Virus record (IMG/VR): IMGVR_UViG_3300017746_004916
Coordinates: 1 to 31,400 of that record
From: a virus
Strand: one strand, 5' to 3'
DNA: 31,400 nucleotides
Shown here: positions 1-8,461 of the stretch, in pieces
Position numbering within the stretch: the stretch's first letter is position 1
Layout of the letters: each line of letters starts with the position of its first letter
Notes under the pieces: model-generated
Told to the model about the DNA's origin: nothing
What the model saw: only the letters and a program-made list of their open reading frames with translations
Database searches by the model: none
Translations under genes and position numbers: made by a program

Positions 1-2937
1 TCAGGCGTAAACTTTAGAGGAACATATGGTTCAGCTGGAACAGTATATGCTCCTGACGATTTGATTTCAACTGCAACATCAGTTTATATTGCTAATAAAA
101 CGTTTACTGCATCTGGAAACTTTGCTGCTGATTTAGCAAATGCAGATTCACTAATGACTCTATTCATTGCAGGTGGAGCAAGTTCTCTTCCTACAATCGA
201 TTCAAATGCTATCGGTAAAGTTGTTACGGTAAACCCAGGTGCATCAGGTTATACACTATCTTATGCAGATGATGATGTAAATACATACTATGTTTCAGCA
301 GATTCAGATGTTGGTAGAGATGATTCCAATTATGGTAGATCTAAAAACTCACCATTTAGAACAATTAACTTTGCATCTAAATTCATTCATAAGAATAAAA
401 CTCAAGACTCAGCTGCGGTTATCCTATTAGGACAAGGCGAGTTTTATGAAAATTTACCAATTCATGTTCCACATAACACATCAGTTCTTGGAGCAGGACT
501 AAGAAATACAAAAGTTCTAGCAAAAACAGGTTATGATTCTGCTGATGCTATGTTCTATCTTAGAGATGCCAACTTGATTGAAGGTATTACTATGTCAGGT
601 ATGACAGGCTTTGTGGCAGATTCTGCTGGCGGAGATCCTGTTAATATTGAGAAAGCTACATATAAAGGTGCATTCTTTAAACTAGATCCAAATTATCCGA
701 TTGTCAATAAATCACCATATATTAAAGATTGTTCTGCATTCTCAACTGGTGGTATTGGAGCGATTGTTGATGCTGGTCACTGGGACGCAGCTAAAGCAGC
801 TGCTGGTTCATCTGTGGTCTCAATTGGTTCAATGGTATTCCATGCATTTACAAATATTCATTCAGATGGTGTAGGCTTCTGGATTAGAAATAATGGTAAA
901 GCTGAAATCGTATCTTGTTTCACATATTACTGTAAGTTTGGTTATGCTGCTTCTTCAGGTGGTCAAATCAGAGCACTTAACGGCAATAACTCTTATGGAA
1001 CATATGGTGCAGTAGGAGTTGGATTCGATTCAAACGAAACATCAAATGATGGTAAAGTTAGAGGATTCAATGTTGATTATAAAGATGGAACATTATCACT
1101 TGGCGAATTTGAAGATGGCGATGTAATCTTCCAGCCTAATAAACTTAAAAATGCTAAAAATATATCTCGTGGTACAACTATGAGAGTTACAACTGCTACT
1201 CCTCACTTGATGAATACAAAAGATAGAATTAAGTTTGATTCTGCTGGTATTTCTTCATGGGATTCGGATCTTACAGTTGGTAGAACAAGACCTATTAGAC
1301 ATATTCAAAAAGTAGATTCATTTAATTTTGATGTGTTTACAGATTCTGGTTTTGGTTCTCCAGTTAACTCATCTGTATTCGGTGCTAAGTCAGTAACTTC
1401 TGCTCAAATTACAGATATTACAAGATCTAATCCAATTTCAGTAACAGTATCATCTCACAACTTAGATAGTTATAATCTAATTCAAATCAAAAATGTAATT
1501 GGTATGACGCAAGTTAATAACCAGTTCTACATAGTTGATTCGCATGATGCAAATATTCTAAAACTAAAAGACGCTGATAATGAATATTTAACAATCACCG
1601 GCGATTCTTCTGGATTTGATGTAGCAGGTACAACTAAAGGTTCTGCGGTTTCTATCACAGGAACTGGAGCAATTGGCGGACACGGTTCAATAGACTTATA
1701 CAAAGGTTCAAGATATTACTTTGTTTTCGATAGTGCATTAGGAATTAAACACAATCCTTATCTATCAACTCTTGATTCTACACAGTGGGGTGCTAATTTA
1801 TTTAGTGGAGAATATTTAACAAACGTTAGAAATTCTAGAAGCAAAACAGGATTAAAAGTAACATTTGATTCTGCAGCTCCTGATACGCTATATCTTAACT
1901 CATCAAAAGTTAAGCAGCCAATTACATTAAATCTAACATCTCCTAATAGAGTGGATGCAACAGGATTTAGCGCATATACAACTGGCGGTACAGCAACTTT
2001 CACTGACTCAGGGTTTGACTTTGATTCTTCAGCCTTTAGTTACATAGGAACAAGAGCAACAATTGTTAATTCACAAACAGCAATTAATAGACTAATTGTT
2101 GAAAATCAAATCGACGGTTCTGGTTTCATTGCAGGCGATTCAATTCAAGAATCAGGAGGAGATACTTTTGCTATCCTTAAAGATTCAGCCGCTACACACG
2201 GTCAGGTTGGATTTACAATGGCATTTGAAGGATTCTCTGTAGAACCAAAAGAAGGTGGTTCTGTATCATTTGCAACAGATTCAGGATTAACCTCTGATTC
2301 AGGTTATGATTCATTCAGTTATGTTATTCAATCAACAACCGGTTGGGACTCAGCAACAGGTAAAGTAGTCTTAGTATTCTCTTCTCAGAAGTTAGAAACA
2401 AGTCCAGCTTACCATGGGCAAGTTGCTCGAATTAGATATAGATATAGTCAAGCAAGACTAACTGGTCATGATTTCTTGAACATTGGACAAGGTAATAAAA
2501 CCCAAACTAATTATCCGGGTACTCCTAATTTGCCAGCTGCTCAAGGAAATGAAGTTGAAGAAAGAGATACGGGGCGAGTTTATTTCGTCTCTACTGACCA
2601 AGACGGTAACTTTAGAGTAGGTAACTACTTCCGGATTGATCAGGCAACGGGTAGAGCAACACTAGATGCATCTGCCTTCGACCTTGCAGGTCTTACATCA
2701 TTGAGACTTGGTTCAATTGGAGCTAAGCTAGGTGAACAAATTAATGAGTTCTCTTCTGATGGTACATTGGCAGGTGGCTCAAATAAGGCAGTTCCAACGG
2801 AGCAAGCAGTGAAAACTTATGTAGACACTCAAATTCAGGTACATGCCGCCAGAACTTATGGATCGACAACGACCGGCGGAATGGCATTTGAACAATATAT
2901 AGATTTTGATGGACTAGATCTATCAGGTGATAAATAA
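1..2937 (+). CDS. Beta-helical tail fibre/spike structural protein, 5'-partial
   Basis: The reading frame is already open at base 1, so this is the C-terminal 978 residues of a longer protein; the TTG at 61 is not a convincing start. Residues about 90-320 read like a pectin-lyase-type right-handed beta-helix (patterns such as SPFRTINFA, GEFYENLPIHVP, SVLGAGLRNTKV). This fold is usual in phage tailspikes and large fibre proteins of marine T4-like phages. The C-terminus carries a fibre-type segment (RVYFVSTDQDGNF, then VPTEQAVKTYV) like the ends of other long-tail-fibre subunits. It heads a run of putative adhesin genes, so a role in host contact on the virion is inferred. Asp-Ser dipeptides are very frequent (26, against about 6 Ser-Asp), mostly written GATTC. 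Exact fibre position and receptor are unknown. Confidence 0.75.
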   Translation, partial: SGVNFRGTYGSAGTVYAPDDLISTATSVYIANKTFTASGNFAADLANADSLMTLFIAGGASSLPTIDSNAIGKVVTVNPGASGYTLSYADDDVNTYYVSADSDVGRDDSNYGRSKNSPFRTINFASKFIHKNKTQDSAAVILLGQGEFYENLPIHVPHNTSVLGAGLRNTKVLAKTGYDSADAMFYLRDANLIEGITMSGMTGFVADSAGGDPVNIEKATYKGAFFKLDPNYPIVNKSPYIKDCSAFSTGGIGAIVDAGHWDAAKAAAGSSVVSIGSMVFHAFTNIHSDGVGFWIRNNGKAEIVSCFTYYCKFGYAASSGGQIRALNGNNSYGTYGAVGVGFDSNETSNDGKVRGFNVDYKDGTLSLGEFEDGDVIFQPNKLKNAKNISRGTTMRVTTATPHLMNTKDRIKFDSAGISSWDSDLTVGRTRPIRHIQKVDSFNFDVFTDSGFGSPVNSSVFGAKSVTSAQITDITRSNPISVTVSSHNLDSYNLIQIKNVIGMTQVNNQFYIVDSHDANILKLKDADNEYLTITGDSSGFDVAGTTKGSAVSITGTGAIGGHGSIDLYKGSRYYFVFDSALGIKHNPYLSTLDSTQWGANLFSGEYLTNVRNSRSKTGLKVTFDSAAPDTLYLNSSKVKQPITLNLTSPNRVDATGFSAYTTGGTATFTDSGFDFDSSAFSYIGTRATIVNSQTAINRLIVENQIDGSGFIAGDSIQESGGDTFAILKDSAATHGQVGFTMAFEGFSVEPKEGGSVSFATDSGLTSDSGYDSFSYVIQSTTGWDSATGKVVLVFSSQKLETSPAYHGQVARIRYRYSQARLTGHDFLNIGQGNKTQTNYPGTPNLPAAQGNEVEERDTGRVYFVSTDQDGNFRVGNYFRIDQATGRATLDASAFDLAGLTSLRLGSIGAKLGEQINEFSSDGTLAGGSNKAVPTEQAVKTYVDTQIQVHAARTYGSTTTGGMAFEQYIDFDGLDLSGDK
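2929..2936 (+). promoter_or_regulatory. Possible weak late promoter (GATAAATA)
   Basis: One mismatch (first base) to the T4 late-promoter box TATAAATA, lying over the stop of the fibre gene and 57 nt before the next start. It could equally be chance in AT-rich sequence around a stop codon. Confidence 0.3.
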
Positions 2938-2941
2938 TAAC

Positions 2942-2956
2942 TGGCTGGAACAGCCA
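2942..2956 (+). other. Short hairpin after the fibre gene
   Basis: TGGCTG and CAGCCA form a perfect 6-bp stem around a GAA loop in the 55-nt gap between two fibre-related genes. No T-run follows, so it is not a typical intrinsic terminator. It may be an mRNA processing or stability element. A 10-bp palindrome AAACGCGTTT lies just downstream at 2961-2970. Confidence 0.4.
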
Positions 2957-2992
2957 AAATAAACGCGTTTAACTTTTTAGAGGAATAAAAAA

Positions 2993-3418
2993 ATGGCAAC
3001 AGTTGATACAGTAAAAACTGCACTAGTCAACAAACTTGAAACTTCTATTACTTCTGCAAGCCCGGAGCAGCTAGCTTATATTGCTAAGGCAGTAAATTCT
3101 ATTGAGCCTCCAATCGCTTGGTCAAGTAAAGATAGTGACTTTTCAGGTGACAACTATGCAGGATATTTCGTTAACACTACAAATGGAGAAGTAAAAATCA
3201 CTCTTCCGAATGTAGGTGGTAACACAGTAGGCGACGGTAGAATTAATATCGTTGATGTAAAACAGAACTTTCAAACAAATAACCTTGTTATTGCTGGATA
3301 TGGCACAGACAAAATCCTAGGTCAAGACAGTGATATTCTTGTGGATACTATGGGTATTGGTTTGCAACTAGTATGGTCAGGCGACACAAATGGCTGGCAG
3401 TTCTTGGTGCAGGGCTAA
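2993..3418 (+). CDS. Small tail-fibre-associated beta-rich protein
   Basis: 141 aa with no signal peptide. The second half (YAGYFVNTTNGEVKITLPN, then NNLVIAGYGTDKILG and a terminal W-rich strand) matches the pattern of a small beta-structured domain found repeatedly in tail fibres and structural proteins of marine T4-like phages, from memory of that family. A good Shine-Dalgarno (AGAGGAA) precedes the ATG. It sits between the large fibre gene and the Cys-rich family, so it is probably a fibre tip, adaptor or fibre-bound subunit. Two Asp-Ser-Asp motifs are present (KDSD, QDSD). The function is inferred from position and pattern only. Confidence 0.6.
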   Translation: MATVDTVKTALVNKLETSITSASPEQLAYIAKAVNSIEPPIAWSSKDSDFSGDNYAGYFVNTTNGEVKITLPNVGGNTVGDGRINIVDVKQNFQTNNLVIAGYGTDKILGQDSDILVDTMGIGLQLVWSGDTNGWQFLVQG

Positions 3419-3424
3419 TAAATA
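3417..3424 (+). promoter_or_regulatory. Possible weak late promoter (AATAAATA)
   Basis: One mismatch to TATAAATA, beginning in the stop codon of the upstream gene and 28 nt before the next start, which heads the Cys/Gly-rich gene run. Position is right for a late promoter but the match is not exact. Confidence 0.3.
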
Positions 3425-3451
3425 GTAACTAATAGATGGAGCTAATATAAA

Positions 3452-4366
3452 ATGGCAAAATACTTATCACAGAAAATTAGAGCTGGCGCTCCAGATATTA
3501 CTAAATGGGACGGCTGGTGCTCTTGGACTTTTGTGCCGAATAATATCAATACTTATGATAATTCGCCATGCGAGTACTTAAGACATAGAACACATTGGTG
3601 TGTTCCAGCTGGAATCACTTGTGCCTTTATAGAAATATGGGGCGGCGGTGGAGAAGGTGCAGGAGGATGTTGTTGTTCTGTATCTACACCATCTGGTGCA
3701 GGAGCTTACGCTTATAAAACAGTAAAAGTTATGGAAGGCGACTGTTACTTTGTTCACGCAGGGTGGCAGTTTTGTTGTAGATCTTCAGCAGGAGGAAATA
3801 TTACAGCAGGACCAAGAACGGCTGATAGAAAAACTTATGTAATTGGCCCAGGTCTTACTAACTTCTGTGCTGAAGTTGGATATCCGGGAATGTCAGTATG
3901 TTGTCCTAGACAATATCTAGATTCTTCAGATTCAGCAACTAGATTTAGAGCTAAATCTTTTCAACCGGGCGATTCAGGTTGTGCAAGATACTATGGTGGA
4001 GACGGCGGTGCAGTTGGTCTTCCAGGGATGATGCAATTACCTTCATATGATTCAGCAGCAGATTCTGCAAGATCAGTGACATTTGGTAATCAGCCTAAGA
4101 CATGGAAAGCACTTGTTCCTTACCCAGGCGGCTGGTTTGATTGTAAAGGTGGTCATATTGTAGTAAGATATTGTGGAACACAAGCAGCAGGATTAGGTGG
4201 TCAAGAACTTTCTAACAAAACTGGTGAGGCAATGGGCCGAAGTTGTACATGTCATCCACATTATATCGAATCAGGGTTTGGTGTTATGGGAGGTTGGACA
4301 ACAGCAGATGCAATTTGTTGTGGTGCTCCTTCAAGACCAGGGCGTGTAAGAATCACATATCGTTAA
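3452..4366 (+). CDS. Gly/Cys-rich putative adhesin, paralog 1 (type A)
   Basis: 304 aa with 20 cysteines. The N-terminus starts MAKYLSQKIRAGAP. A central block (IEIWGGGGEGAGGCCC, then GAGAYAYKTVKV and GPGLTNFCAE) and a C-terminal block (CCGAPSRPGRVRITYR) are shared with three following genes. Closest in the window is the protein at 6767-7684, which shares AYAYKT and GPGLTNFCAE. No signal peptide or membrane segment is seen. Glycine-rich blocks recall the polyglycine-helix adhesin tips (gp38 type) of T-even phages, but no homology to gp38 can be claimed. The fibre-gene neighbourhood suggests a receptor-binding or fibre-tip protein. The Cys content is remarkable for a protein assembled in the cytoplasm. 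Several DS motifs occur at residues about 157-210. Confidence 0.6.
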   Translation: MAKYLSQKIRAGAPDITKWDGWCSWTFVPNNINTYDNSPCEYLRHRTHWCVPAGITCAFIEIWGGGGEGAGGCCCSVSTPSGAGAYAYKTVKVMEGDCYFVHAGWQFCCRSSAGGNITAGPRTADRKTYVIGPGLTNFCAEVGYPGMSVCCPRQYLDSSDSATRFRAKSFQPGDSGCARYYGGDGGAVGLPGMMQLPSYDSAADSARSVTFGNQPKTWKALVPYPGGWFDCKGGHIVVRYCGTQAAGLGGQELSNKTGEAMGRSCTCHPHYIESGFGVMGGWTTADAICCGAPSRPGRVRITYR

Positions 4367-4383
4367 ACGTTAGGTAGGCTTAA

Positions 4384-5541
4384 ATGGCAAAAAATTTACG
4401 AAAATTCGCTCCGGGCTATTCGGATGTTACGCCAGCCGATGACGTTTGCGAACTTATATTTTTAGAAAATAGACAAAACAGTCAAACTGAGCAAAGCGCA
4501 ATTTACGGCGCTCAGTGTGGAAGATGGTGTGTTCACGCTGGCGCTGGTACAGTACCAAGAAATGACTCTGATTGGGCTAGGCCTAAAACACTAATGTGGG
4601 ACATATTTGCTCCTGGGTCTGGTGGCTGGGGTGGTTGTTGCTGTATGGGTGGAACATTAGGTGGTGGTGGACTTCATCTTCGAGAACGTCATTGCGCAAT
4701 CCCAGGCGATACATATTGTATGGTAATTGGATCCGCTGGATGTTGTATGCCATCATCGCGAGACAGAGGTTGTAATAGTTGTGTAAGATCAGCCGCAACA
4801 TGTTGTCATTCGTTTGTATCAGCAGGTCACTGTGGTTGGGGTGCTTGTTATTTTGATTACTGCTGTTATGATTGTTCAAATGGATCTCCAAATACTGCAA
4901 GAGACAAATACGGAATAAGTTTGGCTTTTAAAACGACAGCAAAAGCTCATTGTAGTTGTTATAGCTTAGGTGGTTATTCAACACAAACAGGTTGTGCTTG
5001 GGCAAGTGGTCAAAATATTGGTAGAGAACCTTGGTCAGCATCAAGACAATATTGTGGTGGTAAAAACTGTATTCCAAAAACTGATAAAAAAGGATTAGCT
5101 CCTTACCCAGGCGGCGGTGTTACATCAGGTTGTAAAATGTGGGAATTTGGTGACAACTGTATGGCCTCTGGCGAATGTCTTAAGAGAATGAAAAACGAAG
5201 TTCATAAATTTGGTATGTCTTTTGATATTAATGAATGTTATAATGGATGTGCAGTTTGGTCATGTGGAACTAAGAAATTTGCTAGAGTACAATATAACGA
5301 TCCTTTACATCATACATCAGGTGCAGCATATATTAATTACACTCAAGTTAACACTAATGCATGGGGTGGATGGAATTGGAGTGCGTGGATGCATTGTAAA
5401 TTAGGTGCAGGTGGAAAAAACAATTGTCAGCAAAACTTAAGAACTATTGGAATGCCGGGTGCACCAGCACAAGTTTGTGGTGGCGGTTGTTGCTGTGGTG
5501 GACAAGGCGCTAACGGTGCCATTATACTTAGATATAGATAG
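4384..5541 (+). CDS. Gly/Cys-rich putative adhesin, paralog 2 (type B)
   Basis: 385 aa with 36 cysteines (about 9%). It begins MAKNLRKFAPG, has NDSDWARPK near residue 60, GGWGGCCCMGG near 80, an aromatic Cys cluster (CYFDYCCYDC) near 155, and ends GGGCCCGGQGANGAIILRYR. It is the near twin of the next gene, sharing the N-terminus, QCGRWC/SCGRWC, the NDSDW motif and the CCCGG end. No catalytic motif was recognised. It is probably a virion surface or fibre-tip protein from its context. The start is ATG at 4384, only 17 nt after the previous stop, with a weak Shine-Dalgarno (TAGG). Confidence 0.6.
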   Translation: MAKNLRKFAPGYSDVTPADDVCELIFLENRQNSQTEQSAIYGAQCGRWCVHAGAGTVPRNDSDWARPKTLMWDIFAPGSGGWGGCCCMGGTLGGGGLHLRERHCAIPGDTYCMVIGSAGCCMPSSRDRGCNSCVRSAATCCHSFVSAGHCGWGACYFDYCCYDCSNGSPNTARDKYGISLAFKTTAKAHCSCYSLGGYSTQTGCAWASGQNIGREPWSASRQYCGGKNCIPKTDKKGLAPYPGGGVTSGCKMWEFGDNCMASGECLKRMKNEVHKFGMSFDINECYNGCAVWSCGTKKFARVQYNDPLHHTSGAAYINYTQVNTNAWGGWNWSAWMHCKLGAGGKNNCQQNLRTIGMPGAPAQVCGGGCCCGGQGANGAIILRYR

Positions 5542-5549
5542 GATATAGA

Positions 5550-6755
5550 ATGGCAAAAAATCTTAGAAAATTCGCTCCCGGCTTAAGTGATCAATTACCA
5601 AAAAATCATGATTATTGTGAATTTATTGTTCTAGATGCTAGAGTAAATGATGCAAGTAATAGTCGATCAGTGATCTACGGGAACTCATGTGGAAGATGGT
5701 GTGCACCAGCTGGGCAAGGAATGGTTCCTCGCAATGATTCAGATTGGGGTAGAGCTACAAATCTAAAATTACACGCGTGGTCAGCCGGTGGAGGTGGTGC
5801 TGGATCATGCTGTTGTATGTATGGTCACCCCGGCGGTGGCGGTTATTATATGCAGTCATGTAGAAAAATAAAAGAAGGCGAAACATATTGTTATGTCATG
5901 GGTCATGGCGGTTGCTGTTTTCCAGCATTAGGTGTAAGTGGTTGTTTCACATTAATTAGAGAAGCATCAAATTGTATAAGTAATTGTAACCAAGGCGGTT
6001 GGTGTGGTTATAGTAGTTGTTATTATGATTACTGTTGCTGGGATAGAACTGGCCAAGCTAGTGGTTGTCAAGCTGCATCCAATGCAGCAATGCCAAGAGC
6101 GTGTTATGATCCAATCGGTGCAACAGTACCATATAGATCGCATTGGATGGTTAAGAGTTCATGCGCATCTGGTTGGTTAAACTACATTCAGCCAACGTCT
6201 CTTCATGAGAAACAGTCTACTATGTTAGGCGGTCATGGTAGAAGACCATGGGATGCAGGAACTAATGTTACTAATAAAAACTCTATTCCGGGCGGAAACG
6301 ATAAAGCAAATGCTTATGAAAGACATCTACCTACAGTAGGACAAAGATACTGTCTTGCCGACAATTGTATGCACTCAGCTGAATGTTCAAATAAGCCTTA
6401 TACTCCAGCTGTTAGAGGTCATGGTTATGGTGGTCATGGTTACACGTCTATGAATTGCTTCACTGGTTGTGCAGCTTGGGTATGTGGAAATCATGATTGG
6501 ACTTGGGGTAATATGGATTATGACAGAACTTCAGGACCATCTTGGTTAAATACTCCACAACAAAATGCAAATATGACATGTGGTGGATGGAATTCAAGTC
6601 GCTGGTTATTGTGTATGTTAGGTGGTAACAACAATTTATGTTGGACAAATATTAGAACAGTCGGATATGGCGGTCAAGCCGCTAGAGTCTGTGCCGGACC
6701 ATGCTGTTGTGGCGGTTGGGGAATGCACGGATATATTAATTTTCAATACAGGTAA
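5550..6755 (+). CDS. Gly/Cys-rich putative adhesin, paralog 3 (type B)
   Basis: 401 aa with 33 cysteines. Same architecture as the preceding gene: MAKNLRKFAPG, CGRWC, RNDSDWGR, GGGGAGSCCCMYG, YYDYCCWD, and the terminal PCCCGGWGMHGYINFQYR. The middle (residues about 190-300) differs strongly from paralog 2, while both ends and the Cys frame are kept. That is what one expects of a duplicated receptor-binding protein with a variable centre. Only 8 nt separate it from the upstream gene, so they are probably co-translated. No enzyme signature was seen. Confidence 0.6.
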   Translation: MAKNLRKFAPGLSDQLPKNHDYCEFIVLDARVNDASNSRSVIYGNSCGRWCAPAGQGMVPRNDSDWGRATNLKLHAWSAGGGGAGSCCCMYGHPGGGGYYMQSCRKIKEGETYCYVMGHGGCCFPALGVSGCFTLIREASNCISNCNQGGWCGYSSCYYDYCCWDRTGQASGCQAASNAAMPRACYDPIGATVPYRSHWMVKSSCASGWLNYIQPTSLHEKQSTMLGGHGRRPWDAGTNVTNKNSIPGGNDKANAYERHLPTVGQRYCLADNCMHSAECSNKPYTPAVRGHGYGGHGYTSMNCFTGCAAWVCGNHDWTWGNMDYDRTSGPSWLNTPQQNANMTCGGWNSSRWLLCMLGGNNNLCWTNIRTVGYGGQAARVCAGPCCCGGWGMHGYINFQYR

Positions 6756-6766
6756 AGGTATAAAAA

Positions 6767-7684
6767 ATGGCTAAAAAATTATCGACTATCCTGCCAGTGA
6801 CGGATATGGCATCCGGCCGATTTAAGGGTCAAAGCATATTCTGGAAACCTGGTGTTGAGGGATATGAATCAGGTCTAACTATGAGAGCAGCCGAAATTGG
6901 TGCTGGTGTTCATAGTTGGAAAGTTCCAAGCGGTGCAAGTCTTGCTACATTCGAAGTCTGGGGAGGAGGCGGAGGCGGCGCAGCTGCTTTCTGTTGTCAA
7001 CAAGGAATCCCTGGTGGTTCAGGAGCATACGCTTATAAAACTATTAAAGTTACTCCCGGAAACTGTTATGTATTTTGTACTGACATACAAGTACACTGTT
7101 GTAATAATGGTCCTCAAGATGCTAGAGTCTATGGTAAAAGAGGTGGAACAACATCGATTACTGGCCCAGGTCTTACTAACTTCTGTGCTGAAGGTGGTAA
7201 CCCAGGCGTAACATGTTGTTGGTTCTTTGAAGCATATAGACATAATGAATATATGTACATGTGTGATCTTTTAGGAAGACAAATCGAAGATTCTGATTCA
7301 GATGTTATGAGAAGAGCTAGATTCTTTGGTACAAATACTGGAGCACGAGGAAACGTAGGATTTGTACAAACGGGTTGTTGTGGTTCTGCTTGGACAGCAG
7401 CAAACTTCTGTGGAATGAAAACTGCAACTCCTTTCCCTGGTGGCTTAGCTATGTGGGGTAGAAGTGGTAAAGGTGGTGTGAACCATAAAGGTCTTAACTA
7501 TTATTGCCAATGTTATATGGATATTCACGATGGTGCCTCAGGTAGAGCGGCGCACTCAGTTATTGGAGCGTCTTGGCATTCTAGGGTCCCAGGTGAAGGT
7601 GGATTATCAGCGGCGACTATGGCAGGTCCTTGTTGTTGTGGAGGCCAAGGTGCTTTTGGTGCCGTAAGAGTTAATTGGGAGTAA
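6767..7684 (+). CDS. Gly/Cys-rich putative adhesin, paralog 4 (type A)
   Basis: 305 aa with 18 cysteines. It shares with paralog 1 the central GGGGGGAAAFCC, GAYAYKTIKV and GPGLTNFCAE blocks, and with the whole family the AGPCCCGGQGAFGAVRV ending. The four genes are thus arranged type A-B-B-A. IEDSDSDVM lies in a probable surface loop. It is followed after 3 nt by the possible chaperone gene. The role is inferred as fibre tip or decoration; the Cys-triplet blocks could be disulphide- or metal-stabilised, which cannot be decided from sequence. Confidence 0.6.
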   Translation: MAKKLSTILPVTDMASGRFKGQSIFWKPGVEGYESGLTMRAAEIGAGVHSWKVPSGASLATFEVWGGGGGGAAAFCCQQGIPGGSGAYAYKTIKVTPGNCYVFCTDIQVHCCNNGPQDARVYGKRGGTTSITGPGLTNFCAEGGNPGVTCCWFFEAYRHNEYMYMCDLLGRQIEDSDSDVMRRARFFGTNTGARGNVGFVQTGCCGSAWTAANFCGMKTATPFPGGLAMWGRSGKGGVNHKGLNYYCQCYMDIHDGASGRAAHSVIGASWHSRVPGEGGLSAATMAGPCCCGGQGAFGAVRVNWE

Positions 7685-7687
7685 AAA

Positions 7688-8380
7688 ATGGAAAAAATTA
7701 CAAAAACTTTTAAGTACGCACTTCCTGATGAATATACAGGACAAACTAGTACTCAAAAATTAGAAGGCACTTGGACATATAAAGGCCCAAGATATCTAAA
7801 CTTAGAACTTTCAAACTCTGGTATTAATACAGCAGTTCCTTTGACGAGCTGGGAAGACTTTATGAATCTAACCGAAGATAATGAAACTGATGAAGAAAAT
7901 ATTCTTCTTGATTGCATAGATTCAGAACATGCTTTACTTGCTACAATATTTTATGGAAATAAAGATTCTGACCTTAGTGACTCAGACGTGTTTCCACATT
8001 TAGCAGTAACTTTACCAAATGGTCAGGTTTATAAACGACCTAATCCTACTGCGCCAGATCATACATATGACGCACAAAGAATGAAGTGGGATCGCGCAAA
8101 TGAAACATTTAAAAAGCCATACCCTTGGTTTAAACCATTTATAAACTGGGAAAGTCAGGATATTGCAATAGCTAATGAAAGAATTTTATATGAAGAAACA
8201 AAAGCTAAATCTAGTTGGAATGATCTAAGTGCAGATGAAAAAGCTGCCTGGGATACATGGGATTCTGATCTAGGTTCTATTTCGGCTAGAATGAAAGCAC
8301 AAGGACTAAGATCATATCAATATGTACCAACACCATGGCCGGGAATGCCAGCTGCGTATGTAGAAGACTCTGACGGCTAA
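7688..8380 (+). CDS. Possible tail-fibre assembly chaperone-like protein
   Basis: 230 aa, acidic. The last 70 residues (WNDLSADEKAAWDTW, then YVPTPWPGMP) resemble the 'LSxEEKAAWxxYRxxLRDLP...WP' tail typical of phage tail-fibre assembly chaperones; I see this as a pattern, not a proven homology. The N-terminal half (TWTYKGPRYLNLEL, VFPHLAVTLPNG) looks beta-rich and may bind or form part of a fibre. Its position immediately after the four adhesin-like genes fits a chaperone or last fibre component. Five Asp-Ser motifs, four of them Asp-Ser-Asp, occur in a small protein, including the C-terminal EDSDG. Confidence 0.45.
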   Translation: MEKITKTFKYALPDEYTGQTSTQKLEGTWTYKGPRYLNLELSNSGINTAVPLTSWEDFMNLTEDNETDEENILLDCIDSEHALLATIFYGNKDSDLSDSDVFPHLAVTLPNGQVYKRPNPTAPDHTYDAQRMKWDRANETFKKPYPWFKPFINWESQDIAIANERILYEETKAKSSWNDLSADEKAAWDTWDSDLGSISARMKAQGLRSYQYVPTPWPGMPAAYVEDSDG

Positions 8381-8389
8381 TTAATACTA

Positions 8390-8409
8390 TTATACATATT
8401 ACTGTATAA
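8390..8409. repeat. Inverted repeat TTATAC-8nt-GTATAA
   Basis: A perfect 6-bp inverted repeat with an 8-nt spacer in the 81-nt gap between the structural genes and the glycosyltransferase gene. No T-run follows. It could be an operator or a weak RNA hairpin. A TATAAT string at 8427-8432 might be a -10 box but lacks a convincing -35. Confidence 0.25.
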
Positions 8410-8461
8410 CCGATAAAGACAAGTTATATAATTTTTTAGAATTTACACGTGAGGTGATTAA

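Noticed and set aside
61-63. TTG at 61 as start of the fibre gene
   Set aside because: The frame is open to base 1 with normal protein-like sequence and there is no ribosome site; the gene simply enters from outside the window.
4583-4900. Minus-strand ORF of 105 aa inside a Cys-rich gene
   Set aside because: Composition (Asn/His/Leu-rich) is a shadow of Gly/Cys codons; no ribosome site, and it lies wholly inside a convincing gene.
3452-7684. Tandem variable paralogs as a diversity-generating retroelement target
   Set aside because: No reverse transcriptase, no template repeat and no adenine-biased variable 3' end were seen in the window.
1-8380. Asp-Ser motif as the Bacteroidota O-glycosylation sequon D-S/T-(A/I/L/V/M/T)
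   Set aside because: The third residue is often G, D, N, S or F, DT is not enriched, and nothing else points to a Bacteroidota host; kept only as a general modification idea.
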